Positions 49,330-58,272 of a stretch of 64,000 nucleotides of DNA are shown piece by piece. The notes below the pieces were generated by a model. The model did not search any database. It saw only the letters and a list, made by a program, of their open reading frames with translations, and was not told where the DNA came from. The stretch is taken from assembly GCF_900112105.1 (NCBI RefSeq), contig NZ_FOKV01000001.1, positions 310,001 to 374,000 on the forward strand, read 5' to 3'. Made by a program: the position numbers and the translations under genes. The stretch is from Zunongwangia mangrovi (GTDB lineage Bacteria; Bacteroidota; Bacteroidia; Flavobacteriales; Flavobacteriaceae). Position 1 is the stretch's first letter. Each line of letters begins with the position of its first letter.

Positions 49330-49875
49330 ATGAACACCATCGACATCATCCTGGGGATTGTTTTATTATACGGACTAATACGTGGCTTTTTTCGTGGACT
49401 TTTTGCTGAAGTTGCAGCGCTTGTTGGTTTAATCGCCGGGATCTATGGTGCGATCTATTTTAGCCATATTTTAAGTGATTTTTTAGCTAATCATGTAAAT
49501 TGGGATGAAAATGTAACCAATCTTTTCGCTTTTGCGATCACCTTTATTCTAATTTTATTCCTGGTAACCTTGGCCGGAAAATTTCTAACCAAAGTGGCTA
49601 ATCTCGCGGCGCTGGGAATGGTAAATAAAATATTAGGAGGTGTTTTTGGGCTTTTAAAGCTTGCATTTTTAGCGAGTGTTGTTATGATGTTCTTTAGAGC
49701 TACAGAAGAGCAAATTGATATCGTTGAAGACGAAACCATTGAAGAATCTGTACTTTATGAGCCCATTGCGATCATTGCACCAACAATTTTGCCTACCATT
49801 TTAAGAGAAGCAAGGGAACGTGATATTTGGGATCCTAAAAACAATGAAGAAGAGGATTCTAACGATGATTTTTAA
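49330..49875 (+). CDS. CvpA family protein
   Basis: A 181-residue protein with four hydrophobic segments in the first 130 residues and an acidic tail. I-D-I-I-L-G-I-V-L-L-Y-G-L-I-R-G-F-F-R-G is the CvpA opening. The family was named for colicin V production, but its general role is in envelope processes. It is second in a two-gene unit with the RDD protein. Confidence 0.9.
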   Translation: MNTIDIILGIVLLYGLIRGFFRGLFAEVAALVGLIAGIYGAIYFSHILSDFLANHVNWDENVTNLFAFAITFILILFLVTLAGKFLTKVANLAALGMVNKILGGVFGLLKLAFLASVVMMFFRATEEQIDIVEDETIEESVLYEPIAIIAPTILPTILREARERDIWDPKNNEEEDSNDDF

Positions 49876-49883
49876 AACAAAAA

Positions 49884-49903
49884 AAGAAGCCCTAAGGCTT
49901 CTT
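49884..49903. terminator. Bidirectional terminator between cvpA-like and carbonic anhydrase genes
   Basis: AAGAAGCC (49884-49891) and GGCTTCTT (49896-49903) form an 8-bp stem with loop CTAA, with A-rich and T-rich flanks. It lies between two convergent genes. Confidence 0.78.
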
Positions 49904-49929
49904 CTCTTTCCGCACAAAAAATATAAATA

Positions 49930-50562
49930 CTAGAAGTTTAATCTGTAAACTTCATCTAATTTCTCATTTCCGCTTAAGTGAACATTCAGGTCGTTTACAA
50001 TACCGGTTCCTACGCCATAAGCCCAACCATGTATCACAACTTTCTGCTCATTCTTCCAGGCATTTTGAAGAATAGATGTTTCAGCTAAATCATATACCTG
50101 CTCGATCACGTTCAGTTCTACAAAACGATCCCAACGTTCTTTTTCATCTTCGATGGCTTCAAGCTCATCGGTATGCATTTTATAAACATCTTTTATATGT
50201 CTAATCCAGTTATCGATCAAGCCAATAGATTTGTTTTCCATAGCGGCTTTAACACCTCCACATCCATAATGGCCACAAACGATAATATGTTCAACTTTAA
50301 GTGCATTAACCGCATAATCTAAAACGCTTAACATATTCATATCTGTATGCACTACCATGTTGGCGATGTTACGATGTACAAAAACTTCACCGGGTTGTGT
50401 GCCAATAATCTCGTTTGCAGGAACACGGCTATCTGCACAACCTATCCAAAGTAGTGGTGGTTGTTGTCCATTCTCTAGACGTTTAAAAAAATCTGGATCA
50501 GAACTTAGCTTGTTGCTCACCCATTCTTTGTTGTTTTCTAAAATCTGCTTATAAAATTCCAT
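49930..50562 (-). CDS. Beta-class carbonic anhydrase
   Basis: The protein has 210 residues. Zinc ligands are C42 in C-A-D-S-R, H98 and C101 in G-H-Y-G-C-G-G, with the D44/R46 dyad that marks active beta enzymes. It interconverts CO2 and bicarbonate in the cytoplasm. It lies 18 bp downstream of the SulP gene on the same strand and is probably co-transcribed. Confidence 0.95.
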   Translation of the reverse strand: MEFYKQILENNKEWVSNKLSSDPDFFKRLENGQQPPLLWIGCADSRVPANEIIGTQPGEVFVHRNIANMVVHTDMNMLSVLDYAVNALKVEHIIVCGHYGCGGVKAAMENKSIGLIDNWIRHIKDVYKMHTDELEAIEDEKERWDRFVELNVIEQVYDLAETSILQNAWKNEQKVVIHGWAYGVGTGIVNDLNVHLSGNEKLDEVYRLNF

Positions 50563-50580
50563 CTCTATTTTTATCTAAAA

Positions 50581-52152
50581 TTAAGCATTAGCATTGGTTA
50601 TAAAAAATTTCGAATAACTTTCAGGGTTTACAACTTCCCCATTTTTTGTTAGGATGGTTATCCTAATATTCTTCTCGGCCGCATGGACGGCAAATTCATC
50701 TAAAATTTCAAGAATATCATAATCCAAAAATCTGGTGTTCTTTATATTGATCTCAAGCTGAGAATTCTTCGGCAAACTATGCAATTCCCTATTTATAGCT
50801 CCCTTGTTTAAAAACGTAACTTCTTCAGCAAGAACCATTTTATAAATGTGAAGATCTGAATCTACTTCTTCTTTGTGCAAAAAGTGAGAATTGCGGTAGC
50901 TATTCAGTAAAATAATGATAATACCTACAGCCAAACCTAAGCCTATCCCCTTTAAAAGATCGGTAAAAACGATGCCGATAATAGTAACGATAAAAGGCAA
51001 AAATTGAGCCTTACCCAAACGGTACATTTTTTTGAAAAGAGAGGGCTTTGCTAATTTATAACCTACCAGAAATAAAATTGCAGCAAGCACAGCAAGCGGA
51101 ATCATATTTAAAACCGCCGGAATAACCACCACCGCAATCAATAGGAATATCCCATGAAATATTGCAGACATTTTTGTCATTGCCCCAGATTGTACGTTCG
51201 CAGAGCTTCTTACAATTACCTGGGTTATAGGCAAACCACCTATTAAACCAGAAATTATATTACCGGTTCCCTGCGCGACCAATTCTCTATTGGTTGGTGT
51301 AACACGTTTATGAGGATCTAACTTATCTGAAGCTTCTACACAAAGTAAAGTTTCCAAACTGGCTACTATTGCGATCGTGACTCCCGTAATCCAGACCTGA
51401 GGATTAGTAATTGCTCCAAATTTTGGAAAACTAAACTGGCTGGTAAAATCTGAAAAACTCTCTGGAACCGGAACTTTTACCAAATGAGCTTCAGCAATCC
51501 CGATCTCTGTATTACGAGTTAATAAAAAATATACTACTCCAACCAATACCGCAACCAATGGGCCCGGCACAATAGTAAAGATTCTGTTTTTATTGATCAG
51601 GACATTTTCCCAAAGTAATAAAATAGCCAGCGATAATAAGGTTACAATAATAGCACCTGGAGAAATATAATCGAACATATTTAATAATTCTGATAAAAGA
51701 TTTTCTCCTCCCGGCTGAAAAAAAGAAAAATCACCTTCCTGCTCAGAATCATATCCAAACGCATGCGGAATTTGCTTTAGAAAAATAATAATTCCAATTC
51801 CGGCAAGCATTCCTTTTATTACTGAAGATGGAAAATAATAACCAATAACTCCGGCTCGAAGTATTCCTAATAATATCTGAATTGCACCACCTATCACTAC
51901 AGCTACCAAAAAGTTTTCAAAGCCTAAACTTGCGATCGCTCCCAATACGATCACTGCTAAACCAGCGGCAGGACCACTTACACCAAGCTGCGATCCACTA
52001 ATTGCTCCTACAACGATACCACCAATAATTCCGGCAATTAAACCCGAAAATGCAGGGGCTCCGCTTGCCAGGGCAATACCAAGACATAATGGTAAGGCCA
52101 CAAAAAATACTACAAGACTGGCCGGTAAATCTTTATTTAAATGTTTAAACAT
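50581..52152 (-). CDS. SulP family anion transporter with STAS domain
   Basis: A 523-residue permease with about ten helices in the first 420 residues. The SulP marks are G-x-x-x-G-I-I-G-G-I-V-V-G-A-I-S-G-S and P-I-T-Q-V-I-V-R-S-S-A-N. The C-terminal STAS domain (about 430-515) contains I-N-I-K-N-T-R-F-L-D-Y. Substrates of the family include sulfate and bicarbonate. Pairing with carbonic anhydrase makes bicarbonate the better guess here, by inference. Confidence 0.9.
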   Translation of the reverse strand: MFKHLNKDLPASLVVFFVALPLCLGIALASGAPAFSGLIAGIIGGIVVGAISGSQLGVSGPAAGLAVIVLGAIASLGFENFLVAVVIGGAIQILLGILRAGVIGYYFPSSVIKGMLAGIGIIIFLKQIPHAFGYDSEQEGDFSFFQPGGENLLSELLNMFDYISPGAIIVTLLSLAILLLWENVLINKNRIFTIVPGPLVAVLVGVVYFLLTRNTEIGIAEAHLVKVPVPESFSDFTSQFSFPKFGAITNPQVWITGVTIAIVASLETLLCVEASDKLDPHKRVTPTNRELVAQGTGNIISGLIGGLPITQVIVRSSANVQSGAMTKMSAIFHGIFLLIAVVVIPAVLNMIPLAVLAAILFLVGYKLAKPSLFKKMYRLGKAQFLPFIVTIIGIVFTDLLKGIGLGLAVGIIIILLNSYRNSHFLHKEEVDSDLHIYKMVLAEEVTFLNKGAINRELHSLPKNSQLEINIKNTRFLDYDILEILDEFAVHAAEKNIRITILTKNGEVVNPESYSKFFITNANA

Positions 52153-52250
52153 AAGCTTGAAATTTTGATGACCTCTAAAAATTGAATTTTTAAAAGATCT
52201 ATTAAATCTTCCTTTTAATTTGTCGATTTTGGTAAGTTCGACCTCAAAAT

Positions 52251-52538
52251 TTAAAGCTGCTTAGGTGGAGGAAAAGTCACATCTATATAGATATTGTGAT
52301 ATGTCTGGCGAGAATCATAAAATACCTGATCTTTATCAAGACTAAACTGATTAATTAAAAAACCTGAATCCTGATGCTGGGTTAATTTAAACTGAAAGTT
52401 AATCTCGCTTTTATTCTCTTCTTCATTGACAGTATAAACTTGTGAACAATTTAGATTATCGTCCACAATTGCTTCGATCGAAGGTATAGCAAGAAAGCCC
52501 AAAAACAATAGGGCAATGATATATGCGATCACTTTCAT
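52251..52538 (-). CDS. Hypothetical exported protein
   Basis: This 95-residue protein has an N-terminal hydrophobic signal or anchor (residues 5-22) and a polar, strand-rich remainder with a single Cys. It has an in-frame ATG and stop and lies on the same strand as the SulP gene. I recognise no family. Confidence 0.6.
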   Translation of the reverse strand: MKVIAYIIALLFLGFLAIPSIEAIVDDNLNCSQVYTVNEEENKSEINFQFKLTQHQDSGFLINQFSLDKDQVFYDSRQTYHNIYIDVTFPPPKQL

Positions 52539-52613
52539 ACTATAAAAGTATGAAATTTTGTAACTGGCTGTATCTACTTTGTTTAAAATAAAATAGTCTG
52601 GAGACAGCTAATC

Positions 52614-53363
52614 TTATAATTCTTTAAGGTTTTCCTTTAAGATCCAACCTTGTTTACCATCAGCAATTTCAATTTTGTACCATTCCTGATAGTTTTCCAA
52701 GAGTTTGGTTTTTGTCCCTTCGTGTAGTAAAAATGAAGGATCTCCTCGTAAGTTTGGTTCGCTTCTAACTCCGGCCTCTTCAGCAAAAACAATCGCATAA
52801 TTATTATTTAGCTGAATATTTTCCTGGCTGAATGCAAATATTACTGAAGCTATACAAAGTACCACAGAAACCATTGAACCAATAAAGAAGATGCGCTTTA
52901 CAAGTGTACTCCTTCCGTAGTAATAAAAGAGGAATAAAATAACGAATATTAGCATAAAGCCAATCGCAATGCTTCCCCAGGTATTGTAACTAAAGGTCGC
53001 AATTAGATCATCGAAAGTTTTAGAAATACCAGTTCGCTCTACACTTTGAATATCATCCATCGCCATATTCCTGGCAAACTGAATATTGTTCTTTACATCT
53101 GAATCGTTTGGCGCTAGCTGAAGTGCTTTTTCGTAGTAATAAATACTAGGCGCAATATGATTTAATTTGTAATGAGCATTCGCTAAATTGTAATATAAAG
53201 AAACAGAAGCTTCACCATCATTTAAAATGCTCTCGTAGCTAGCAATCGCTTCTTCGTAATTCCCATCGGCGTAGACTTTATTTGCTTCTTCAAAAACTGC
53301 CTCATTTTGGGCAAAACCAACTGTAGTGCAAAAAACGAGTATAATTAAAAAGACCTTTTTCAT
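52614..53363 (-). CDS. batE: BatE: TPR and SH3-domain protein
   Basis: The protein has 249 residues: a signal peptide, two to three TPR motifs (about 25-100), membrane helices near 130-175, and a C-terminal SH3-like domain with G-V-R-S-E-P-N and G-K-Q-G-W-I-L-K. This is the BatE layout of the Bacteroides aerotolerance operon. It is the last gene of the moxR/bat operon, 2 bp after batD. Confidence 0.88.
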   Translation of the reverse strand: MKKVFLIILVFCTTVGFAQNEAVFEEANKVYADGNYEEAIASYESILNDGEASVSLYYNLANAHYKLNHIAPSIYYYEKALQLAPNDSDVKNNIQFARNMAMDDIQSVERTGISKTFDDLIATFSYNTWGSIAIGFMLIFVILFLFYYYGRSTLVKRIFFIGSMVSVVLCIASVIFAFSQENIQLNNNYAIVFAEEAGVRSEPNLRGDPSFLLHEGTKTKLLENYQEWYKIEIADGKQGWILKENLKEL

Positions 53364-53365
53364 AA

Positions 53366-55147
53366 TTATAATTGTTTATCTAAAGTTGATATCACGTTCG
53401 CGGCTTTATCATAATCCTGCTTCATGGTTACCATCGATGCCGGTGTATATCTGGCAAACTCACAACTTTTAAGGATCTCGATAAACTGAGCTGTTGTTGT
53501 TTGATCTACTCCTTTTTCGGTAAGGATTTCACTTATTCTTTCTTTACTCATTTCACCAGTCTGGATATGCAATTTGGCTTTTAAGTAATTATGCATTGCT
53601 CTTTCTAATGCAATGTAGAATTGTTGCTGCTCACCAAGATTTTTTCTGGCTTCAGAAAGATATTTTCTGGCTAATTTATCGGCTTTTCTTATTCTATTTC
53701 CTGTAACATCGTTAGCTCTGGCTTCTCGCTTTTTACCAAATACGATCACTAAAGGAATTATTAATAATGGTAAAATTAATAGCAACCAAAATAACCATGA
53801 TCTAAAGAAAGAAGGCTCGTTTAACGATTTTAGATTGGCTTTTAATTTTATATATCTAAATTGATCGCCACTTAATGTTACCGGCTGTTTATTATTTGTA
53901 ACCACATTGCTATCTCCCGTACTATTTGTGGAAGATGCAGGTGTTCCTACTGGACCATTTTCAACATCAATCACAATATCGTTTGTACTAATACTTTTAT
54001 AAGTTTCAGATCTTGGATCGAAATACGAAAAGTTTAATCCCGGGATTGGATACTCCCCTTTTCTTGAAGGAACAATAGTATAATCTTCGGTAAGACTTCC
54101 TTGCGTTCCATTTAATGTAGAACTAAAATTCTCTTTACGTTCTGGCTCATAGATCTCTAATGAAGCTGGAACTGAAAGATCTGGAAGATCAAAAAGCATA
54201 AGATTACCACGACCTCTCACTTTTACTGAAGCTGTAAGCGATTCACCCGCATCTAAAGTTGTTTTACTAGGATCTACACTAAACTCAAAACTACCAACAG
54301 CACCGGTGAAATTAGCAGGTTTTCCCTGTGTTGGTAATGGCTTTACATCGATCTCTCTACTAGACGAGGTTACTCGCTTTTCTACAGTTTGGTAAATGAT
54401 CCCTCCAAAAATGCTTCTACGCTGACTAGGAACATCTACAGAAACTGAAATTGCTATAGGATCGATCTCCAGTTTCCCGGTTTTTTGTGGATATAATAAA
54501 GATTTGTGCACCACTGCATAACGATATGGCTCACCTCGGTAAGTACCCTGTTCAAATCTATAACCGTTTATATTTAAGTTTTGGCTCCAAAAATCTGGAA
54601 ATGTTGGATTGTCCAGCATTCTAAAATTGCTAATCCCTATACGCTCACTTACGTACAGTTTATAAACTACGGTTATCGCTTCATTAAGATATGGGTTAGG
54701 TTTAGAAACCTCTGCAACCAAATGCAGATTATCTTCGGGCACGATGGCAGCATTATTTCCGTCCTGAGGTCGTTCTACAGCATCACCAACTTCTACGTTT
54801 ACAGGGGAAGTTTTGTAAACTGTACCATCTACAGTAACTTCTGCCTGGCCAATCGTTTTGGTTCCTTTAGAGTTAGGCTGCAGGTAATAACTATAGGTTT
54901 TAGAAAAAGTACTTTTCCCATTTACCCAACTATTACTAACCTGCTGGTTGGGACCACCAACTACTTTAAAGCCGGTAAAAGAAGGCGGAGTAAAATTATC
55001 ACCGTCCTTATTCATATTGAAATCAACACGCAAACGCTCGTTGATTCCAACCTGCTCCCGGCTAACTTCTGCTGTAAACTTTACCTGTGCAGAAAGAAGT
55101 GAGGTAGTAAATAGAAACAGACTTAATACTATTAACTTTAATTTCAT
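53366..55147 (-). CDS. batD: BatD: large exported protein of the Bat complex
   Basis: This 593-residue protein has a signal peptide ending L-S-A-Q and an Ig-like, strand-rich periplasmic part to about residue 440, with N-P-Y-L-N-E-A-I-T-V-V-Y-K-L and similar repeats. One membrane helix (about 450-470) and a cytoplasmic helical tail follow. The order matches BatD (DUF-type BatD domain) of Bacteroidota. It lies 152 bp after batC; that gap holds a repeat remnant. Confidence 0.88.
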   Translation of the reverse strand: MKLKLIVLSLFLFTTSLLSAQVKFTAEVSREQVGINERLRVDFNMNKDGDNFTPPSFTGFKVVGGPNQQVSNSWVNGKSTFSKTYSYYLQPNSKGTKTIGQAEVTVDGTVYKTSPVNVEVGDAVERPQDGNNAAIVPEDNLHLVAEVSKPNPYLNEAITVVYKLYVSERIGISNFRMLDNPTFPDFWSQNLNINGYRFEQGTYRGEPYRYAVVHKSLLYPQKTGKLEIDPIAISVSVDVPSQRRSIFGGIIYQTVEKRVTSSSREIDVKPLPTQGKPANFTGAVGSFEFSVDPSKTTLDAGESLTASVKVRGRGNLMLFDLPDLSVPASLEIYEPERKENFSSTLNGTQGSLTEDYTIVPSRKGEYPIPGLNFSYFDPRSETYKSISTNDIVIDVENGPVGTPASSTNSTGDSNVVTNNKQPVTLSGDQFRYIKLKANLKSLNEPSFFRSWLFWLLLILPLLIIPLVIVFGKKREARANDVTGNRIRKADKLARKYLSEARKNLGEQQQFYIALERAMHNYLKAKLHIQTGEMSKERISEILTEKGVDQTTTAQFIEILKSCEFARYTPASMVTMKQDYDKAANVISTLDKQL

Positions 55148-55196
55148 TTGTAAACCTTAATTCTAATCTAGATCTAATTAGTAAACTATTTCAGGA

Positions 55197-55250
55197 AAAG
55201 CCGATGAGGCATTTGTTTAAAAACCTCTTTATTTCGGGGCATCCCGACGG
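55197..55250. repeat. Interspersed repeat family A, degenerate copy
   Basis: GATGAGGCATTTG and TTTATTTCGGGGCATCCCGA line up with the G-A-G-G-C-A-T-T and TTTAATTTCGAGGCAAG parts of the full copies. It lies in the only large gap of the bat operon, between batC and batD. Confidence 0.4.
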
Positions 55251-55299
55251 CTATTGAGACTGAATCTTTTAGTCCCGTTTATCAACGAAATTCAGGATT

Positions 55300-56214
55300 C
55301 TACCAGTCCTTATCTGATCGAGTTTTTACAGCTTTAGCTTTTTCAGCATTCATTTTATCCTGCGTTTTCTCTTCCTGGTTATTCATAGCTTCAAGCAGAT
55401 TTTTAATCTGTTGTGGCGAAAGCTGTCCTTGTGCAGGTTGAGGCTGTTGCTGTTTTTGCTGATCGGGTTTTCCCTTTTGATCTTTTTGATTCTGATCCTC
55501 TTTATTCTGTTCGTTAGGATTTTGATCCTGAGGTTTTTCATTTTCCTGGTCTCCTTCTCCGTCCTTTGGATCCTGCTTTTCATTATCGCCTTCGTCCTCT
55601 GGCTTTCCATCCTGATCCTTATCCTCGCCTTTATCTCCCTCGTTATCTTGATCCTGATCTTTTTGATCTTCGTTTTGATCTTTGTTATCCTGATTGTCCT
55701 GATTGTCGTCGTTATTCTGATCTTGCTGCTGTTCTTCTTCTAATTTCTTCTTTGCCAAAGCCAGATTATAACGAGTTTCATCATCTGTAGGATCATTTCT
55801 TAAAGCATTTTTATAAGCTTCAACAGCTTCTTTATATTTCTTCTGCTTCATAAAAGAATTCCCAAGATTATGATTTATCCGGTGACGATCTTCTTTACTT
55901 TCAGAAACCTTATCTGCCTCTACAAACCTGGATTGCGATTCGCCAGATTTTTCGCGATTATAATACAGGTTTCCCATATTATATTTTGCTGCGGTATTCG
56001 CAGGATCTTTAGCTATAGCTTTTCTATAAGCAGCCTCTGCACTTGCAAAATCATTTTCACTTAAAGCCTCCTCGGCTTCATTCATATAGGCATTTGCTTC
56101 TTTTTTTAGACGTTTTTCATCATTAGCCTGCTGTGCATTAACCACTGCAGAAAAAAGCAATGCTAAAATCAGGAAAAACGAGTTTTGCCTAAATGTCATT
56201 TTAGCAGTTCTCAT
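55300..56214 (-). CDS. batC: BatC: TPR protein with acidic/Gln-rich region
   Basis: A 304-residue protein with a signal peptide (cut near N-A-Q, residue 28), TPR motifs at about 40-150, then a low-complexity stretch of Asp/Asn/Gln/Glu/Lys (about 160-255), and a helical tail ending D-K-D-W. It fits BatC. An ATG five codons in (56199) is an alternative start. It lies 1 bp after the batB stop (TAATATG), so it is coupled. Confidence 0.86.
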   Translation of the reverse strand: MRTAKMTFRQNSFFLILALLFSAVVNAQQANDEKRLKKEANAYMNEAEEALSENDFASAEAAYRKAIAKDPANTAAKYNMGNLYYNREKSGESQSRFVEADKVSESKEDRHRINHNLGNSFMKQKKYKEAVEAYKNALRNDPTDDETRYNLALAKKKLEEEQQQDQNNDDNQDNQDNKDQNEDQKDQDQDNEGDKGEDKDQDGKPEDEGDNEKQDPKDGEGDQENEKPQDQNPNEQNKEDQNQKDQKGKPDQQKQQQPQPAQGQLSPQQIKNLLEAMNNQEEKTQDKMNAEKAKAVKTRSDKDW

Positions 56215-56215
56215 A

Positions 56216-57259
56216 TTAATCCTTTCTTGTTTCGTTAAACAAATTAAGCTTTTTAATCCATGCTGTACTTCTCTCCAAAAGAAATACGTCTAAAAACAGA
56301 AATATAAAGCAAATCCCTAAAAACCACTGGAAATGTGATTGATAATCGGCAAATTGTTTTGCTTCAAATTCTGTTTTCTCTATGTTCTGTAACAAATCCT
56401 GTACCGTTTCAGTTACGTTGGCAGTTACATTGCCTTCTATATATTCTCCATTAGCTTCAGCAGCTATTTCCTGAAGCGTTGCCGGGTTAAGTTTTGTTAT
56501 TACGGTTTCCCCGTTTTGATCTTTTTTATAATTCTGAACTACGCCATTTCTTTTAATTGGGATTGGCCCTCCTTTTTCGCTTCCTACTCCAATAGTATAA
56601 ATTCTGATGCCTTGTTCTGCAGCTTCATCTGCAATAGACTCTACATTTCCTTCGTGATCTTCACCATCACTTATAATGAACAATACCCTGTTTGTTTGAT
56701 TATCGTCATCGTAATAAGTAGTTGCCAGGTCGATCGCATCACTAATGGCGGTTCCCTGGGAACTTATCATATCGGTATTTAAAGCCTGAAGGAACATTTT
56801 TGCAGCGGCATAATCTGTTGTAATTGGTAACTGCGGAAAAGCACTACCTGCATAAGCAATAATCCCAACACGGTCGCTTCCCAATCCGTTTAGGATCTGT
56901 CTTACCAATTGTTTTGACTTCTCAATTCGGCTTGGCGCAATATCTTCAGCATCCATACTTTTGGAAACATCGATCGCAAAAACGATATCTACACCTTCAC
57001 GCTTTACAGTTTCCATCGTAGTTCCCATTTTTGGATTCACCAAAGCAACCACTAAACAGGCCAAAGCCATACAAGCCAAAATAACTTTAAGAATAGGCTT
57101 AAAATTCGACTTATTTGGCGCTAATTTTTGCAAAAGCTCATCACTGGCAAAACTTTTACGTGCTTTTCGCTTCCAGAATAGGAGGAAAATAAAAAGTAGT
57201 AAAACCACCGGAATGACTAAAAACAGCCAAAAATATATTTCTTCTTCAAATACTAACAT
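56216..57259 (-). CDS. batB: BatB: von Willebrand factor A membrane protein
   Basis: A 347-residue protein with two N-terminal helices and one C-terminal helix around a VWA domain. The MIDAS metal site is complete: D97-V-S99-K-S101, a Thr near D-A-I-D-L-A-T-T, and D-G-E-D. It is paired with batA and is thought to form a heteromeric VWA complex controlled by MoxR. It lies 8 bp after batA. Confidence 0.92.
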   Translation of the reverse strand: MLVFEEEIYFWLFLVIPVVLLLFIFLLFWKRKARKSFASDELLQKLAPNKSNFKPILKVILACMALACLVVALVNPKMGTTMETVKREGVDIVFAIDVSKSMDAEDIAPSRIEKSKQLVRQILNGLGSDRVGIIAYAGSAFPQLPITTDYAAAKMFLQALNTDMISSQGTAISDAIDLATTYYDDDNQTNRVLFIISDGEDHEGNVESIADEAAEQGIRIYTIGVGSEKGGPIPIKRNGVVQNYKKDQNGETVITKLNPATLQEIAAEANGEYIEGNVTANVTETVQDLLQNIEKTEFEAKQFADYQSHFQWFLGICFIFLFLDVFLLERSTAWIKKLNLFNETRKD

Positions 57260-57267
57260 CCTAAGCT

Positions 57268-58272
57268 TTATATAAAACTTCTAAATACGGTATATCTTAA
57301 TAACAATTCGAATAAAAGTAAGGCGCCTGCCAATAATGCAAATGGCCGAAACTTCTCATCGTAATTAGTATACTTAAATTCTTCGATCTCGGTTTTTTCT
57401 AATTGATCGATCTCTTCATAAATATCTTCCAGCTTTTCATTATTGGTCGCCCGGAAGTATTTTCCGCCCGTCTCATCTGCAATTTGCTGCAGTAATTCTT
57501 CATCGATCTCTACCTGGCGGTTACCAAACCTAAAACTACCATTTCCTGCAATACCTACCGGAGTTAAAGCCATCCCATTGGTACCAACACCAATAGTGTA
57601 GACTTTTATATTAAATTCTTTAGCAAGCTCACTGGCTACTTTAGGATCGATAAACCCAGAGTTATTTACACCATCTGTAAGTAAAATGATCACTTTACTT
57701 TCGGCTTTACTATCTTTTAATCGGTTAACCGAAGTCGCCAGACCAGAACCAATTGCTGTACCACTTTCTAAAATGGTGTTAAATTCTACATCGGCTAGAG
57801 CTCTTAATACCACAGATTTATCGCTGGTAATAGGTGTTTTGGTAAAACTTTCTCCTGAATAAAGTACTAATCCTATCCTATCTGAAGGTCGCCCTTTTAT
57901 AAATTCTTCACCAACAGTTTTTGTTGCTTCTAATCTGTTTGGCTGAAGATCTCTCGCCAGCATACTTGCAGAAACATCTATTGCCATTACAATATCGATT
58001 CCCTGTGTACTATTGGTTCGGGTAGAAACATCTACTGTTCTTGGTCGTGCCAGTGCTACAATTAGTAAAGCAAGTGCCAGCATCCTTAAAACAAAAAGAA
58101 GCGGTCTTAATTTTGCTAGAATGCTAGATTTAGCTTTAAATCCCTGAATACTCGACATTCTTAATGCCGGAGTTTGCAGATTTCTTTTCCAGAAATACCA
58201 TGCGATCGCTACCGGAAGTAAAATAAACAACCAGAAAAACTCAGGATTTTCGAAAGTGAAATTCGCAAACAT
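57268..58272 (-). CDS. batA: BatA: von Willebrand factor A membrane protein
   Basis: A 334-residue protein with the same layout as BatB and an intact MIDAS D99-V-S101-A-S103 and L-T-D-G-V-N. The ATG overlaps the upstream stop by one base. BatA and BatB are paralogues. Confidence 0.92.
   Translation of the reverse strand: MFANFTFENPEFFWLFILLPVAIAWYFWKRNLQTPALRMSSIQGFKAKSSILAKLRPLLFVLRMLALALLIVALARPRTVDVSTRTNSTQGIDIVMAIDVSASMLARDLQPNRLEATKTVGEEFIKGRPSDRIGLVLYSGESFTKTPITSDKSVVLRALADVEFNTILESGTAIGSGLATSVNRLKDSKAESKVIILLTDGVNNSGFIDPKVASELAKEFNIKVYTIGVGTNGMALTPVGIAGNGSFRFGNRQVEIDEELLQQIADETGGKYFRATNNEKLEDIYEEIDQLEKTEIEEFKYTNYDEKFRPFALLAGALLLFELLLRYTVFRSFI

Noticed and set aside
55411-55743. Hydrophobic 110-codon plus-strand frame with long Leu/Ile runs
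   Set aside because: It is antisense to the Asp/Gln/Glu low-complexity region of batC; such codons read as Leu/Ile/Phe on the other strand and mimic membrane protein.
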